Assembly: GCA_036310185.1 (NCBI GenBank)
Contig: JAXJSH010000026.1
Span: forward strand, 1-10,509
Direction: 5' to 3'
Length of the DNA stretch: 10,509 nucleotides
Origin: JALENY01 sp036310185
GTDB lineage: Bacteria; Bacillota; Clostridia; Lachnospirales; Lachnospiraceae
Below, piece by piece: positions 1 to 5,048 of the stretch. Position 1 is the stretch's first letter. Every line of letters starts with the position of its first letter. A program made the translations under genes and the position numbers. The notes beneath the pieces were generated by a model, which saw only the letters and a program-made list of their open reading frames with translations, did no database searches and was not told the origin of the DNA.

Positions 1-162
1 ATGCTGATCCGATATGGAATGCCGCCATTTTACATAAAGGTTGAGAAAAAAGAGGAGTATTATGCGGCACTGGAAATTGCTGATAAAAAGGGAGATTTTA
101 ATAAGCTTTTTGAGTATACGATGAGAGCTTTGATGCAGTCGCATGCTGAATTGGCGGGGTAA
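1..162 (+). CDS. C-terminal fragment of a probable Fic-family protein (5' end outside window)
   Basis: The frame is open from base 1 and stops with TAA at 160-162, leaving 53 visible residues. The window edge cuts the gene, so the ATG at base 1 is probably an internal codon. The visible part reads LIRYGMPPFYIKVEKKEEYY at residues 2-21, followed by a helical stretch around ALEIADKKGDFNKLFEY. A Y-G-x-P-P-x-x-I-K-x-E segment, then a YYxALExADxxGDxxxLxxY-like segment, is what usually follows the HPFxxGNGR catalytic loop in Fic proteins. Many of those transfer AMP to target proteins. The catalytic motif itself is not in the window, so activity, substrate and any toxin or antitoxin role cannot be judged. 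The call rests on recognising the family tail only. The gene lies 160 bp upstream of ylxM and is separated from it by a promoter, so it is probably not part of the ribosomal operon. Confidence 0.6.
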   Translation: MLIRYGMPPFYIKVEKKEEYYAALEIADKKGDFNKLFEYTMRALMQSHAELAG

Positions 163-171
163 TGACTGTGC

Positions 172-188
172 ATTTGTTTCAAACAAAT
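172..188. repeat. 17-bp palindrome downstream of the Fic-like gene
   Basis: ATTTGTTTCAAACAAAT is a perfect inverted repeat with 8-base arms (172-179 and 181-188) around a single central C at 180. It starts 10 bp after the stop of the upstream gene and lies about 90 bp before the -35 box of ylxM. The one-base centre and AT-rich arms fit a protein-binding dyad better than an RNA terminator hairpin, and no T-run follows directly. Function is unknown. Confidence 0.4.
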
Positions 189-261
189 TGACGGAAAATC
201 CAGAAATAGTAAAAATAAAGAAAATATGGCAATCAGCATCAGCTTTTTCAATTTTTATTTT

Positions 262-283
262 TGTCAAGAAAAAACACTTGACA
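262..283. repeat. Inverted repeat overlapping the ylxM -35 box
   Basis: TGTCAAG (262-268) and CTTGACA (277-283) are perfect 7-base inverted arms separated by 8 bases of A-rich sequence. The right arm contains the -35 hexamer. A similar TGTCAA/TTGACA pair occurs at the leuS promoter (7923-7947). It could be an operator, or a chance complement of the -35 consensus. Confidence 0.4.
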
Positions 284-306
284 CCCACCCGCATCTCGTG
301 TATGAT
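278..306 (+). promoter_or_regulatory. Sigma-A-type promoter for the ylxM-ffh operon
   Basis: A perfect -35 box TTGACA (278-283) is followed, after exactly 17 bp, by a near-perfect -10 box TATGAT (301-306). Transcription should start near 311-314. That leaves a leader of only about 10-12 nt before the ylxM ATG at 323, so the transcript would begin at or inside the ribosome binding site. The -35 box is also the right arm of an inverted repeat with TGTCAAG at 262-268. Confidence 0.85.
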
Positions 307-311
307 AACCA

Positions 312-319
312 AGGTGATT
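312..319 (+). promoter_or_regulatory. ylxM ribosome binding site that sets the start codon
   Basis: AGGTGATT (312-319) matches the right half of the anti-Shine-Dalgarno complement (GGAGGTGATC) and lies just before the ATG at 323. It supports ATG 323 over the in-frame GTG at 314, which lies inside this site, and over the upstream ATG at 143. Confidence 0.6.
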
Positions 320-322
320 GAA

Positions 323-637
323 ATGGAAAAGTTTGTCGAGCAGTCCCTCCTATACGATTTCTACGGAGAACTGCTAACCGAACATCAGAAGCGCGTCTTC
401 GAAGACGTGGTCTTAAACGATTATTCATTAAGTGAAGTAGCTCAGGATCTGAACATCTCCCGTCAGGGAGTCCACGACATGGTCAAGCGCTGCAACAAAA
501 TATTAGAAGATTACGAAAGTAAACTGCATCTGGTGGAACGCTTTATCCGTATTCGTGAAAAAGTCAACCGGATTCATGATCTGACCGGAGACGAAGAGAT
601 CAAGTCTCTGGCCCATGAGATTTTAGAGGAGTTATAA
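323..637 (+). CDS. ylxM: YlxM/p13-like DNA-binding protein, SRP-associated
   Basis: This 104-residue protein belongs to the YlxM (UPF0122) family, encoded directly upstream of ffh in most Firmicutes. Family members carry a sigma-70 region 4-like helix-turn-helix, and in streptococci YlxM has been reported to interact with SRP components. Here the N-terminus has the family block LLYDFYGELLTEHQK (residues 9-23). The helix-turn-helix lies at about 34-57, with the core YSLSEVAQDLNISRQGVHDM. A charged helical tail follows, and the length is usual for the family. The frame stays open upstream to an ATG at 143, but that extension crosses the promoter and has no family similarity. ATG 323 has a Shine-Dalgarno site and gives the expected MEKxxEQ N-terminus. 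ffh begins 3 bp after the stop, so the two are almost certainly co-transcribed and translationally linked. Confidence 0.92.
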   Translation: MEKFVEQSLLYDFYGELLTEHQKRVFEDVVLNDYSLSEVAQDLNISRQGVHDMVKRCNKILEDYESKLHLVERFIRIREKVNRIHDLTGDEEIKSLAHEILEEL

Positions 638-640
638 TAT

Positions 641-1987
641 ATGGCATTTGAAGGCTTAACAGACAAACTGCAAAATGTCTTTAAAAAGTTAAGAAGCAAG
701 GGAATGCTGACGGAAGCCGATGTAAAAGAGGCTTTGAAAGAAGTCAAAATGGCACTTCTGGAGGCGGACGTTAACTTCAAAGTTGTAAAACAGTTTATCA
801 AGACCGTTCAGGAACGGGCAGTCGGACAGGATGTTATGTCCGGTCTGAATCCGGGACAGATGGTTATAAAGATTGTTCATGATGAGCTGGTCACGCTGAT
901 GGGAAGCGAGACCACCGAGATTAATCTGAAACCCGGCAAAGAGATCACGGTTATCATGATGGCCGGTCTTCAGGGTGCAGGTAAGACCACAACTACAGCG
1001 AAGCTGGCCGGTAAGTTCAAGTCAAAAGGCAAAAAGCCGCTTCTGGTTGCCTGTGACGTATATCGTCCGGCGGCAATCAAACAGCTGCAGGTAAACGGTG
1101 AAAAACAGGGTGTGGATGTTTTCTCCATGGGAGACAAACAAAAACCGGTTGACATCGCCAAAGCAGCCATGGAACATGCAAAAAACGGCGGTTACAACGT
1201 GGTCATGATCGATACGGCTGGTCGTCTTCACATCGATGAAGACATGATGGCCGAACTTCAGGCGATTAAGGAAAACGTGCAGGTGGATTACACCATTCTG
1301 GTTGTAGACGCCATGACCGGTCAGGATGCGGTAAATGTGTCCGAATCCTTCAGCAAGAAAGTCGGTATCGACGGTGTGATCCTTACCAAATTAGATGGTG
1401 ATACCCGAGGCGGTGCTGCATTGTCCATCCGGGCAGTCAGCGGAAAGCCTATTTTATATGTAGGTATGGGAGAAAAACTCTCCGACTTGGAACAGTTCTA
1501 TCCGGAGCGAATGGCTTCCAGAATCCTTGGCATGGGCGATGTGATGAGCCTGATTGAAAAGGCCCAGGCAAACATTGATCAGACCAAGGCAGCAGAGATG
1601 GAACAGCGTTTCAAAAAAGCCCAGTTTGGATTTGATGATTATCTGGAGAGTATGAACCAGATGAAAAATATGGGCGGTATCTCAAGTGTCCTGAACATGC
1701 TCCCGGGTATGAGCGGAAAAATGAAGGACATCGAGGGAATGATCGATGAAAAGGATATGGCGAGAAAAGAAGCCATCATTCTTTCCATGACACCAAAAGA
1801 GCGTGCCAATCCGGATCTTTTGAATGTATCCAGAAAACAGCGTATTGCAAAAGGCGCAGGTGTTGACATTGCGGAAGTCAATCGTCTGGTCAAACAGTTT
1901 GAACAGGCCAGAAAGATGATGAAGCAGATGCCCGGCATGATGGGTAAAAAAGGTGGTAAAAGAGGCAGATTCAATCTTCCTTTTTAA
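641..1987 (+). CDS. ffh: Signal recognition particle GTPase Ffh (SRP54)
   Basis: Ffh binds 4.5S/6S SRP RNA and the signal sequences of nascent proteins, then docks with FtsY at the membrane in a GTP-dependent cycle. The 448-residue length is typical. The N-domain helices cover about 1-90. In the G domain, the P-loop GLQGAGKTT is at 109-117, DVYRPAA at 139-145, DTAGR at 191-195, and TKLDGDTRGGAA at 249-260 (G4 TKLD). The methionine-rich M domain runs from about 300 to the end, and its RNA-binding helix contains SRKQRIAKGAG (397-407). The C-terminus ends in a glycine/lysine-rich tail with MPGMMGKK. All catalytic elements are present. It starts 3 bp after ylxM, with AGAGGAG at 625-631 as the ribosome binding site. 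The SRP RNA gene is not in the window. Confidence 0.98.
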   Translation: MAFEGLTDKLQNVFKKLRSKGMLTEADVKEALKEVKMALLEADVNFKVVKQFIKTVQERAVGQDVMSGLNPGQMVIKIVHDELVTLMGSETTEINLKPGKEITVIMMAGLQGAGKTTTTAKLAGKFKSKGKKPLLVACDVYRPAAIKQLQVNGEKQGVDVFSMGDKQKPVDIAKAAMEHAKNGGYNVVMIDTAGRLHIDEDMMAELQAIKENVQVDYTILVVDAMTGQDAVNVSESFSKKVGIDGVILTKLDGDTRGGAALSIRAVSGKPILYVGMGEKLSDLEQFYPERMASRILGMGDVMSLIEKAQANIDQTKAAEMEQRFKKAQFGFDDYLESMNQMKNMGGISSVLNMLPGMSGKMKDIEGMIDEKDMARKEAIILSMTPKERANPDLLNVSRKQRIAKGAGVDIAEVNRLVKQFEQARKMMKQMPGMMGKKGGKRGRFNLPF

Positions 1988-2039
1988 CATAAAAAATAAG
2001 AAAAAGTAAAATAAAAAGTATACCAGGAGGAAAATTAAA

Positions 2040-2285
2040 ATGGCAGTAAAAATCAGATTAAGAAGAATGGGACAGAAAAAAGCTCCTTACTATAGAATCG
2101 TAGTAGCAGATTCCAGATCCCCGAGAGATGGCAGATTCATCGAAGAGATCGGAACATACGATCCGACTCGTGAGCCGAGCGCATACAGCGTAAACGAAGA
2201 AGCAGCTAAAAAATGGTTAGCTAACGGAGCACAGCCGACAGAAATGGTTGGAAAAATCTTCAAACTTGCAGGTATTGAAAAATAA
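2040..2285 (+). CDS. rpsP: Small ribosomal subunit protein bS16
   Basis: This is an 81-residue protein of the usual bS16 length. It opens with the family signature MAVKIRLRRMGQKKAPYYRI and continues with VADSRSPRDGRFIEEIGTYDP. bS16 binds 16S rRNA early in 30S assembly, in the body of the subunit. A strong AGGAGG (2025-2030) lies 9 bp before the ATG, in a purine-rich, AT-rich 52-bp spacer after ffh. I see no convincing separate promoter in that spacer, so transcription probably continues from the ylxM promoter. RimM, encoded two genes downstream, acts in 30S maturation, so the grouping makes functional sense. Confidence 0.98.
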   Translation: MAVKIRLRRMGQKKAPYYRIVVADSRSPRDGRFIEEIGTYDPTREPSAYSVNEEAAKKWLANGAQPTEMVGKIFKLAGIEK

Positions 2286-2316
2286 AACAACTTCTGGCCT
2301 TATGGAGGTGCTTTAA

Positions 2317-2547
2317 ATGAAAGAATTAGTTGAAGTAATTGCAAAGGCACTTGTTGAAAAACCGGATGAAGTTGTTGTGACAGAAACCGCAGAGGGCAAT
2401 TCCGTATTAGTGGAACTGCGTGTTGCACCTTCTGATATGGGAAAAGTCATTGGACGTCAGGGACGTATCGCGAAAGCGATCCGCTCTGTAGTAAAGGCGG
2501 CATCATCCAAGGAAGACAAGAAAGTGGTTGTTGAGATTATTCAGTAA
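2317..2547 (+). CDS. khpA: KH-domain RNA-binding protein KhpA (YlqC)
   Basis: This 76-residue protein consists almost entirely of one type II KH domain. The RNA-binding loop is GKVIGRQGR at 42-50, with the GxxG core G46-R47-Q48-G49, followed by the helix IAKAIRSVVKAA. The family is the UPF0109/YlqC group. In streptococci and other Firmicutes, KhpA pairs with KhpB (EloR/Jag) and binds many RNAs, affecting cell elongation and division. KhpB is not in this window. The gene sits in its normal place between rpsP and rimM, 31 bp after rpsP, with GGAGGTG at 2304-2310. Bacillus subtilis has a ylqD gene next, but here there is only an 80-bp gap with a hairpin. Confidence 0.93.
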   Translation: MKELVEVIAKALVEKPDEVVVTETAEGNSVLVELRVAPSDMGKVIGRQGRIAKAIRSVVKAASSKEDKKVVVEIIQ

Positions 2548-2553
2548 AAATTC

Positions 2554-2585
2554 GGGGTCGTGAGAAGTTGCGGCCCCTTATTTTA
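2554..2585 (+). terminator. Weak intrinsic terminator or attenuator between khpA and rimM
   Basis: GGGGTCG (2554-2560) can pair with CGGCCCC (2571-2577), giving 7 bp with one U-G wobble. Three more weak pairs inside would leave a four-base GAAG loop. TTATTTT follows at 2578-2584. The interrupted U-tract suggests partial termination. No good promoter is seen before rimM, so the downstream genes probably rely on read-through. Confidence 0.55.
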
Positions 2586-2627
2586 TGTATGGGGTAATTT
2601 CCGCTTTTAAGTTTAGGAGAGTTTTGT

Positions 2628-3134
2628 ATGGAAGATTTATTGAGAGTAGGAGTTATTACATCGACACATGGTCTCAAAGGTGAAGTCAAAGTTTATCCGA
2701 CCACAGACTATCCGGAGAGATTTGAAGAAATCAAAGAAGTAATTCTGGACACAGGCAGAGAGAAAAAGCCATTGACCATCCAGAGTGTACGTTATTTCAA
2801 AAATCAGGTTATCTTAAAATTTAAAGAAATCAACAATATCAATGATATTGAAAAATATAAACAGTGCGAACTCTGGGTCACCAGAGAGAACGCCACTCCT
2901 TTGGAGGAGGACGAATATTACATTGCCGATCTGATCGACTGCGAAGTTGTTCTGGAGGACGGCAGTCATTTTGGTACGCTTATTGATGTAATGGAAACCG
3001 GAGCCAATGATGTCTATGTAGTGGAGTCAGAAGAACATGGAGAAGTGCTGCTTCCGGCCATTATGGACTGCATCAGAGACATTGACATTGAAGCAGGAAA
3101 AATCGTAGTTCATCTGATGGATGGACTTCTGTAG
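2628..3134 (+). CDS. rimM: Ribosome maturation factor RimM
   Basis: RimM is a 30S assembly factor that binds uS19 and helps mature the 3' (head) domain of 16S rRNA. The 168-residue length is usual. The N-terminal RimM barrel shows LRVGVITSTHGLKGEVKVYP (5-24), the family signature, followed by TDYPERF (26-32). The second, PRC-barrel-like domain begins around EDEYYIADLIDCEV (94-107) and runs to the C-terminus, with the typical TGANDVYVV (124-132) and LLPAI (141-145). A ribosome binding site, AGGAGA (2615-2620), lies 7 bp before the ATG. The stop codon overlaps the Shine-Dalgarno site of trmD, so translation of the pair is probably coupled, as in the widespread rpsP-rimM-trmD-rplS operon. Confidence 0.97.
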   Translation: MEDLLRVGVITSTHGLKGEVKVYPTTDYPERFEEIKEVILDTGREKKPLTIQSVRYFKNQVILKFKEINNINDIEKYKQCELWVTRENATPLEEDEYYIADLIDCEVVLEDGSHFGTLIDVMETGANDVYVVESEEHGEVLLPAIMDCIRDIDIEAGKIVVHLMDGLL

Positions 3135-3138
3135 GAGG
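3133..3138 (+). promoter_or_regulatory. trmD ribosome binding site overlapping the rimM stop codon
   Basis: AGGAGG at 3133-3138 uses the last two bases of the rimM TAG stop (3132-3134) and lies 7 bp before the trmD ATG. This arrangement favours translational coupling of rimM and trmD. Confidence 0.8.
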
Positions 3139-3145
3139 AACGGTT

Positions 3146-3889
3146 ATGAATTATCATGTGTTAACCCTTTTTCCGGAAATGATCGAGCAGGGACTCAATA
3201 CCAGCATTCTTGGCAAGGCACTGGACCGGGAACTGATTTCCCTTGAGGCAATCAATATCCGCGATTATACCACCAACAAGCATATGAAAGTGGACGATTA
3301 TCCATATGGCGGCGGTGCCGGTATGGTCATGCAGGCCCAGCCGATATATGATGCTTATAAAGCCGTTGAGGAAAAAATCGGATATACCCCCCGTGTGATT
3401 TATCTGACCCCTCAGGGAAAAGTGTTTAATCAGGAGATGGCAAAAGAATTTGCCCGTGAAAAAGATCTGGTTTTCCTGTGCGGACATTACGAAGGCGTGG
3501 ATGAGCGTGTGCTGGAGGAAATCGTGACAGACGAAGTGTCCATCGGAGATTATGTGCTCACTGGCGGGGAACTTCCGGCCATGGTTATGATCGATGCCAT
3601 TTCCCGTATGGTTCCGGCTGTATTAAATAATGAAGAATCAGCAGAATTTGACTCATTCCATGACAATCTGCTGGAGTACCCCCAGTATTCCAGACCTGAA
3701 ACATGGAATGGAAAACAGGTGCCTCCGATCCTTTTGTCCGGCCATCATGCAAATGTGGAAAAATGGAGAAGAGAGCAGTCTCTGATCCGCACGGCCCTGC
3801 GCAGACCGGACCTGTTGGAAAAGGCCCAATTGTCCCGAAAAGAGCGCATTTTTGTAGAAAATGTTCTTGCAAATAAAGAGAGTCTATAG
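3146..3889 (+). CDS. trmD: tRNA (guanine37-N1)-methyltransferase TrmD
   Basis: TrmD uses S-adenosylmethionine to methylate N1 of G37, next to the anticodon, in tRNAs reading CNN codons such as Leu, Pro and Arg. This prevents +1 frameshifting. The 247-residue length is normal. The SPOUT knot region includes YGGGAGM (54-60), GHYEGVDER (113-121) and IGDYVLTGGELPAMVMID (133-150). Arg154 and Asp169 match the conserved catalytic positions described for Haemophilus and E. coli TrmD, with Asp169 in the EFDSF segment. The enzyme acts as a dimer with a deep trefoil knot. The gene follows rimM after 11 bp. Its last codons carry the promoter for rplS: the -35 box is inside the coding region and the -10 box starts right after the stop codon. 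Confidence 0.98.
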   Translation: MNYHVLTLFPEMIEQGLNTSILGKALDRELISLEAINIRDYTTNKHMKVDDYPYGGGAGMVMQAQPIYDAYKAVEEKIGYTPRVIYLTPQGKVFNQEMAKEFAREKDLVFLCGHYEGVDERVLEEIVTDEVSIGDYVLTGGELPAMVMIDAISRMVPAVLNNEESAEFDSFHDNLLEYPQYSRPETWNGKQVPPILLSGHHANVEKWRREQSLIRTALRRPDLLEKAQLSRKERIFVENVLANKESL

Positions 3890-3895
3890 TATAAT
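3867..3895 (+). promoter_or_regulatory. Promoter for rplS across the end of trmD
   Basis: TTGCAA (3867-3872) and a perfect TATAAT (3890-3895) are separated by exactly 17 bp. The -10 box begins immediately after the trmD TAG stop (3887-3889). Transcription should start near 3901-3903, giving a leader of about 80 nt before rplS. With the terminator after rplS, this would let L19 be made independently of the rest of the operon. Confidence 0.7.
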
Positions 3896-3898
3896 TAG

Positions 3899-3981
3899 AT
3901 GCGTTGTGAAGAAAAAGAGATGGTCCGCTGTTACATTGCGTATTAAGAACATCCAAATATCGTTATAAGGAGAAATGAAAA
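3899..3981 (+). promoter_or_regulatory. rplS leader, possible structured autoregulatory region
   Basis: The untranslated region contains 3901-3909, which can pair with 3931-3939: 8 of 9 positions pair, two of them as G-U wobbles, with one T-T mismatch. GATG at 3919-3922 in that loop can pair with CATC at 3950-3953, which would make a pseudoknot-like fold. An L19 leader family is known in Firmicutes, but I cannot show that this is a member. The Shine-Dalgarno site AAGGAG is at 3967-3972. Confidence 0.3.
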
Positions 3982-4329
3982 ATGAACGAAATCATCAAAA
4001 AAATCGAAGCAGAACAGCTCAAAGCTGAAGTACCGGAGTTTCGTGTAGGTGATACCGTAAGAGTACACGGTATGATCAAAGAAGGTAACCGCGAACGTGT
4101 TCAGGTTTTTGAAGGCGTTGTACTGAAAAAACAGGGCGGCGGAAACCGTGCAACCTTTACTGTACGTAAATCTTCTAACGGAGTAGGCGTTGAAAAAACA
4201 TGGCCGTTACATTCTCCGAACGTTGTTAAAGTAGAAGTGATCAGACATGGTAAAGTAAGACGTGCTAAACTGACATACTTAAGACAGCGTACCGGTAAGA
4301 GTGCAAAAGTTAAAGAGTTAGTAAAATAA
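3982..4329 (+). CDS. rplS: Large ribosomal subunit protein bL19
   Basis: This 115-residue protein has the typical bL19 length and sequence. The N-terminal helix MNEIIKKIEAEQLK is followed by the SH3-like fold with FRVGDTVRVHGMIKEGNRER (about 20-39), QVFEGVVL, the conserved FTVRKSSNGVGVEKTWPLHSP stretch (about 59-79), and a basic end RRAKLTYLRQRTGKSAKVKE. bL19 sits at the 30S-50S interface near bridge B8. AAGGAG (3967-3972) lies 9 bp before the ATG. Another ATG at 3975 is out of frame and too close to this site to be used. The gene is flanked by its own promoter and a strong terminator, so it can be a separate unit within the operon. Confidence 0.98.
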   Translation: MNEIIKKIEAEQLKAEVPEFRVGDTVRVHGMIKEGNRERVQVFEGVVLKKQGGGNRATFTVRKSSNGVGVEKTWPLHSPNVVKVEVIRHGKVRRAKLTYLRQRTGKSAKVKELVK

Positions 4330-4343
4330 TAAGGTAGCAAGAA

Positions 4344-4383
4344 GGGGACAATTACATTACGTTGATTGTCCCCTGTTTGTTTT
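4344..4383 (+). terminator. Strong intrinsic terminator after rplS
   Basis: GGGGACAAT (4344-4352) pairs perfectly with ATTGTCCCC (4365-4373). Two further weak pairs inside reduce the loop to 8 bases. The T-rich tail TGTTTGTTTT runs from 4374 to 4383. The lepB Shine-Dalgarno AGGAGG (4384-4389) begins immediately after the tail. Confidence 0.85.
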
Positions 4384-4393
4384 AGGAGGCTTT

Positions 4394-4969
4394 ATGGCAA
4401 AAGTAGTTGAGACGCCGCCGGTAAAAAGAACGATCTGGTGGAACAATCGAAACAAATCAATTCTTGCCTGGGTTGTGCAGATCCTTCTGGTGCTTGCTCT
4501 GTCCGCTGTGGTGGCCCATTTTTTCTTTCGAACTGCGACGATGCAGGAGATATCCATGGAACCCACCATTCAGGTAAATGATCAAGTAAGAATTAATCGT
4601 TTGAGCTATGTGTTTGGATCTCCAAAGCGGGGAGATATCATCGCTTTTAAAAAGAGTGACGATGAAAATGCCAGTATCCATATTAAGCGTGTCATCGGTC
4701 TTCCGGGTGACACAGTGCAGATTAAGGACGGCATGATTCTGATCAATGGAGAGACCTATATGGAATCCGGCGAATATCCGAAAGTGATCAATCCGGGACT
4801 GGCAGAAGATCCGATCAAAATCGGGACCGGGGAATACTTTGTACTCGGTGACAACCGCAATAACAGCGAGGACAGCCGTTTTGCAGATATGGGACTGATT
4901 TCGGAAAAACGGATTATCGGAAAAGTGTGGTGTATCACCGCTCCTTTTGGACGAATCGGTTTTTTATAA
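4394..4969 (+). CDS. lepB: Type I signal peptidase (SipS/LepB family)
   Basis: This membrane serine protease cleaves signal peptides from exported proteins on the outer face of the cytoplasmic membrane. The 191-residue length fits the short Gram-positive type. A cytoplasmic basic N-terminus is followed by one transmembrane segment at about 22-45. The catalytic serine is Ser54 in MQEISMEPTI. The catalytic lysine is Lys98 in HIKRVIGLPGD, which is family box D. Box E is GDNRNNSEDSR at 152-162. All family boxes are intact. AGGAGG at 4384-4389 is only 4 bp before the ATG, a short but workable spacing, and it directly follows the rplS terminator tail. Bacillus subtilis lacks a signal peptidase gene at this place, while many Clostridia have lepB between rplS and ylqF. 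Its link to Ffh is functional: both act in protein export. Confidence 0.96.
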   Translation: MAKVVETPPVKRTIWWNNRNKSILAWVVQILLVLALSAVVAHFFFRTATMQEISMEPTIQVNDQVRINRLSYVFGSPKRGDIIAFKKSDDENASIHIKRVIGLPGDTVQIKDGMILINGETYMESGEYPKVINPGLAEDPIKIGTGEYFVLGDNRNNSEDSRFADMGLISEKRIIGKVWCITAPFGRIGFL

Positions 4970-5048
4970 GACAGCAAAATATGGAAGACGATCATTTTGA
5001 AAAAATGAATTTGTCATGAAAGATAAAAGTATTTGAAAGAGGTTTTTT

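Noticed and set aside
143..322. In-frame 60-codon upstream extension of ylxM
   Set aside because: It overlaps the end of the Fic-like gene and the consensus ylxM promoter, has no ribosome binding site worth naming, and shows no YlxM-family similarity before MEKFVEQ.
3975..4028. Short out-of-frame ATG reading frame overlapping the rplS start
   Set aside because: The ATG is only 2 bp after the AAGGAG site, too close for efficient initiation, and the 17-codon frame has no sign of selection.
4992..5027. Small dyad TCATTTT-GAA-AAAATGA and a TTGAAA/GATAAA promoter-like pair between lepB and rbgA
   Set aside because: The dyad is purely AT-rich and weak, the spacing between the boxes is 18-19 bp with poor -10 matches, and neither is strong enough to call.
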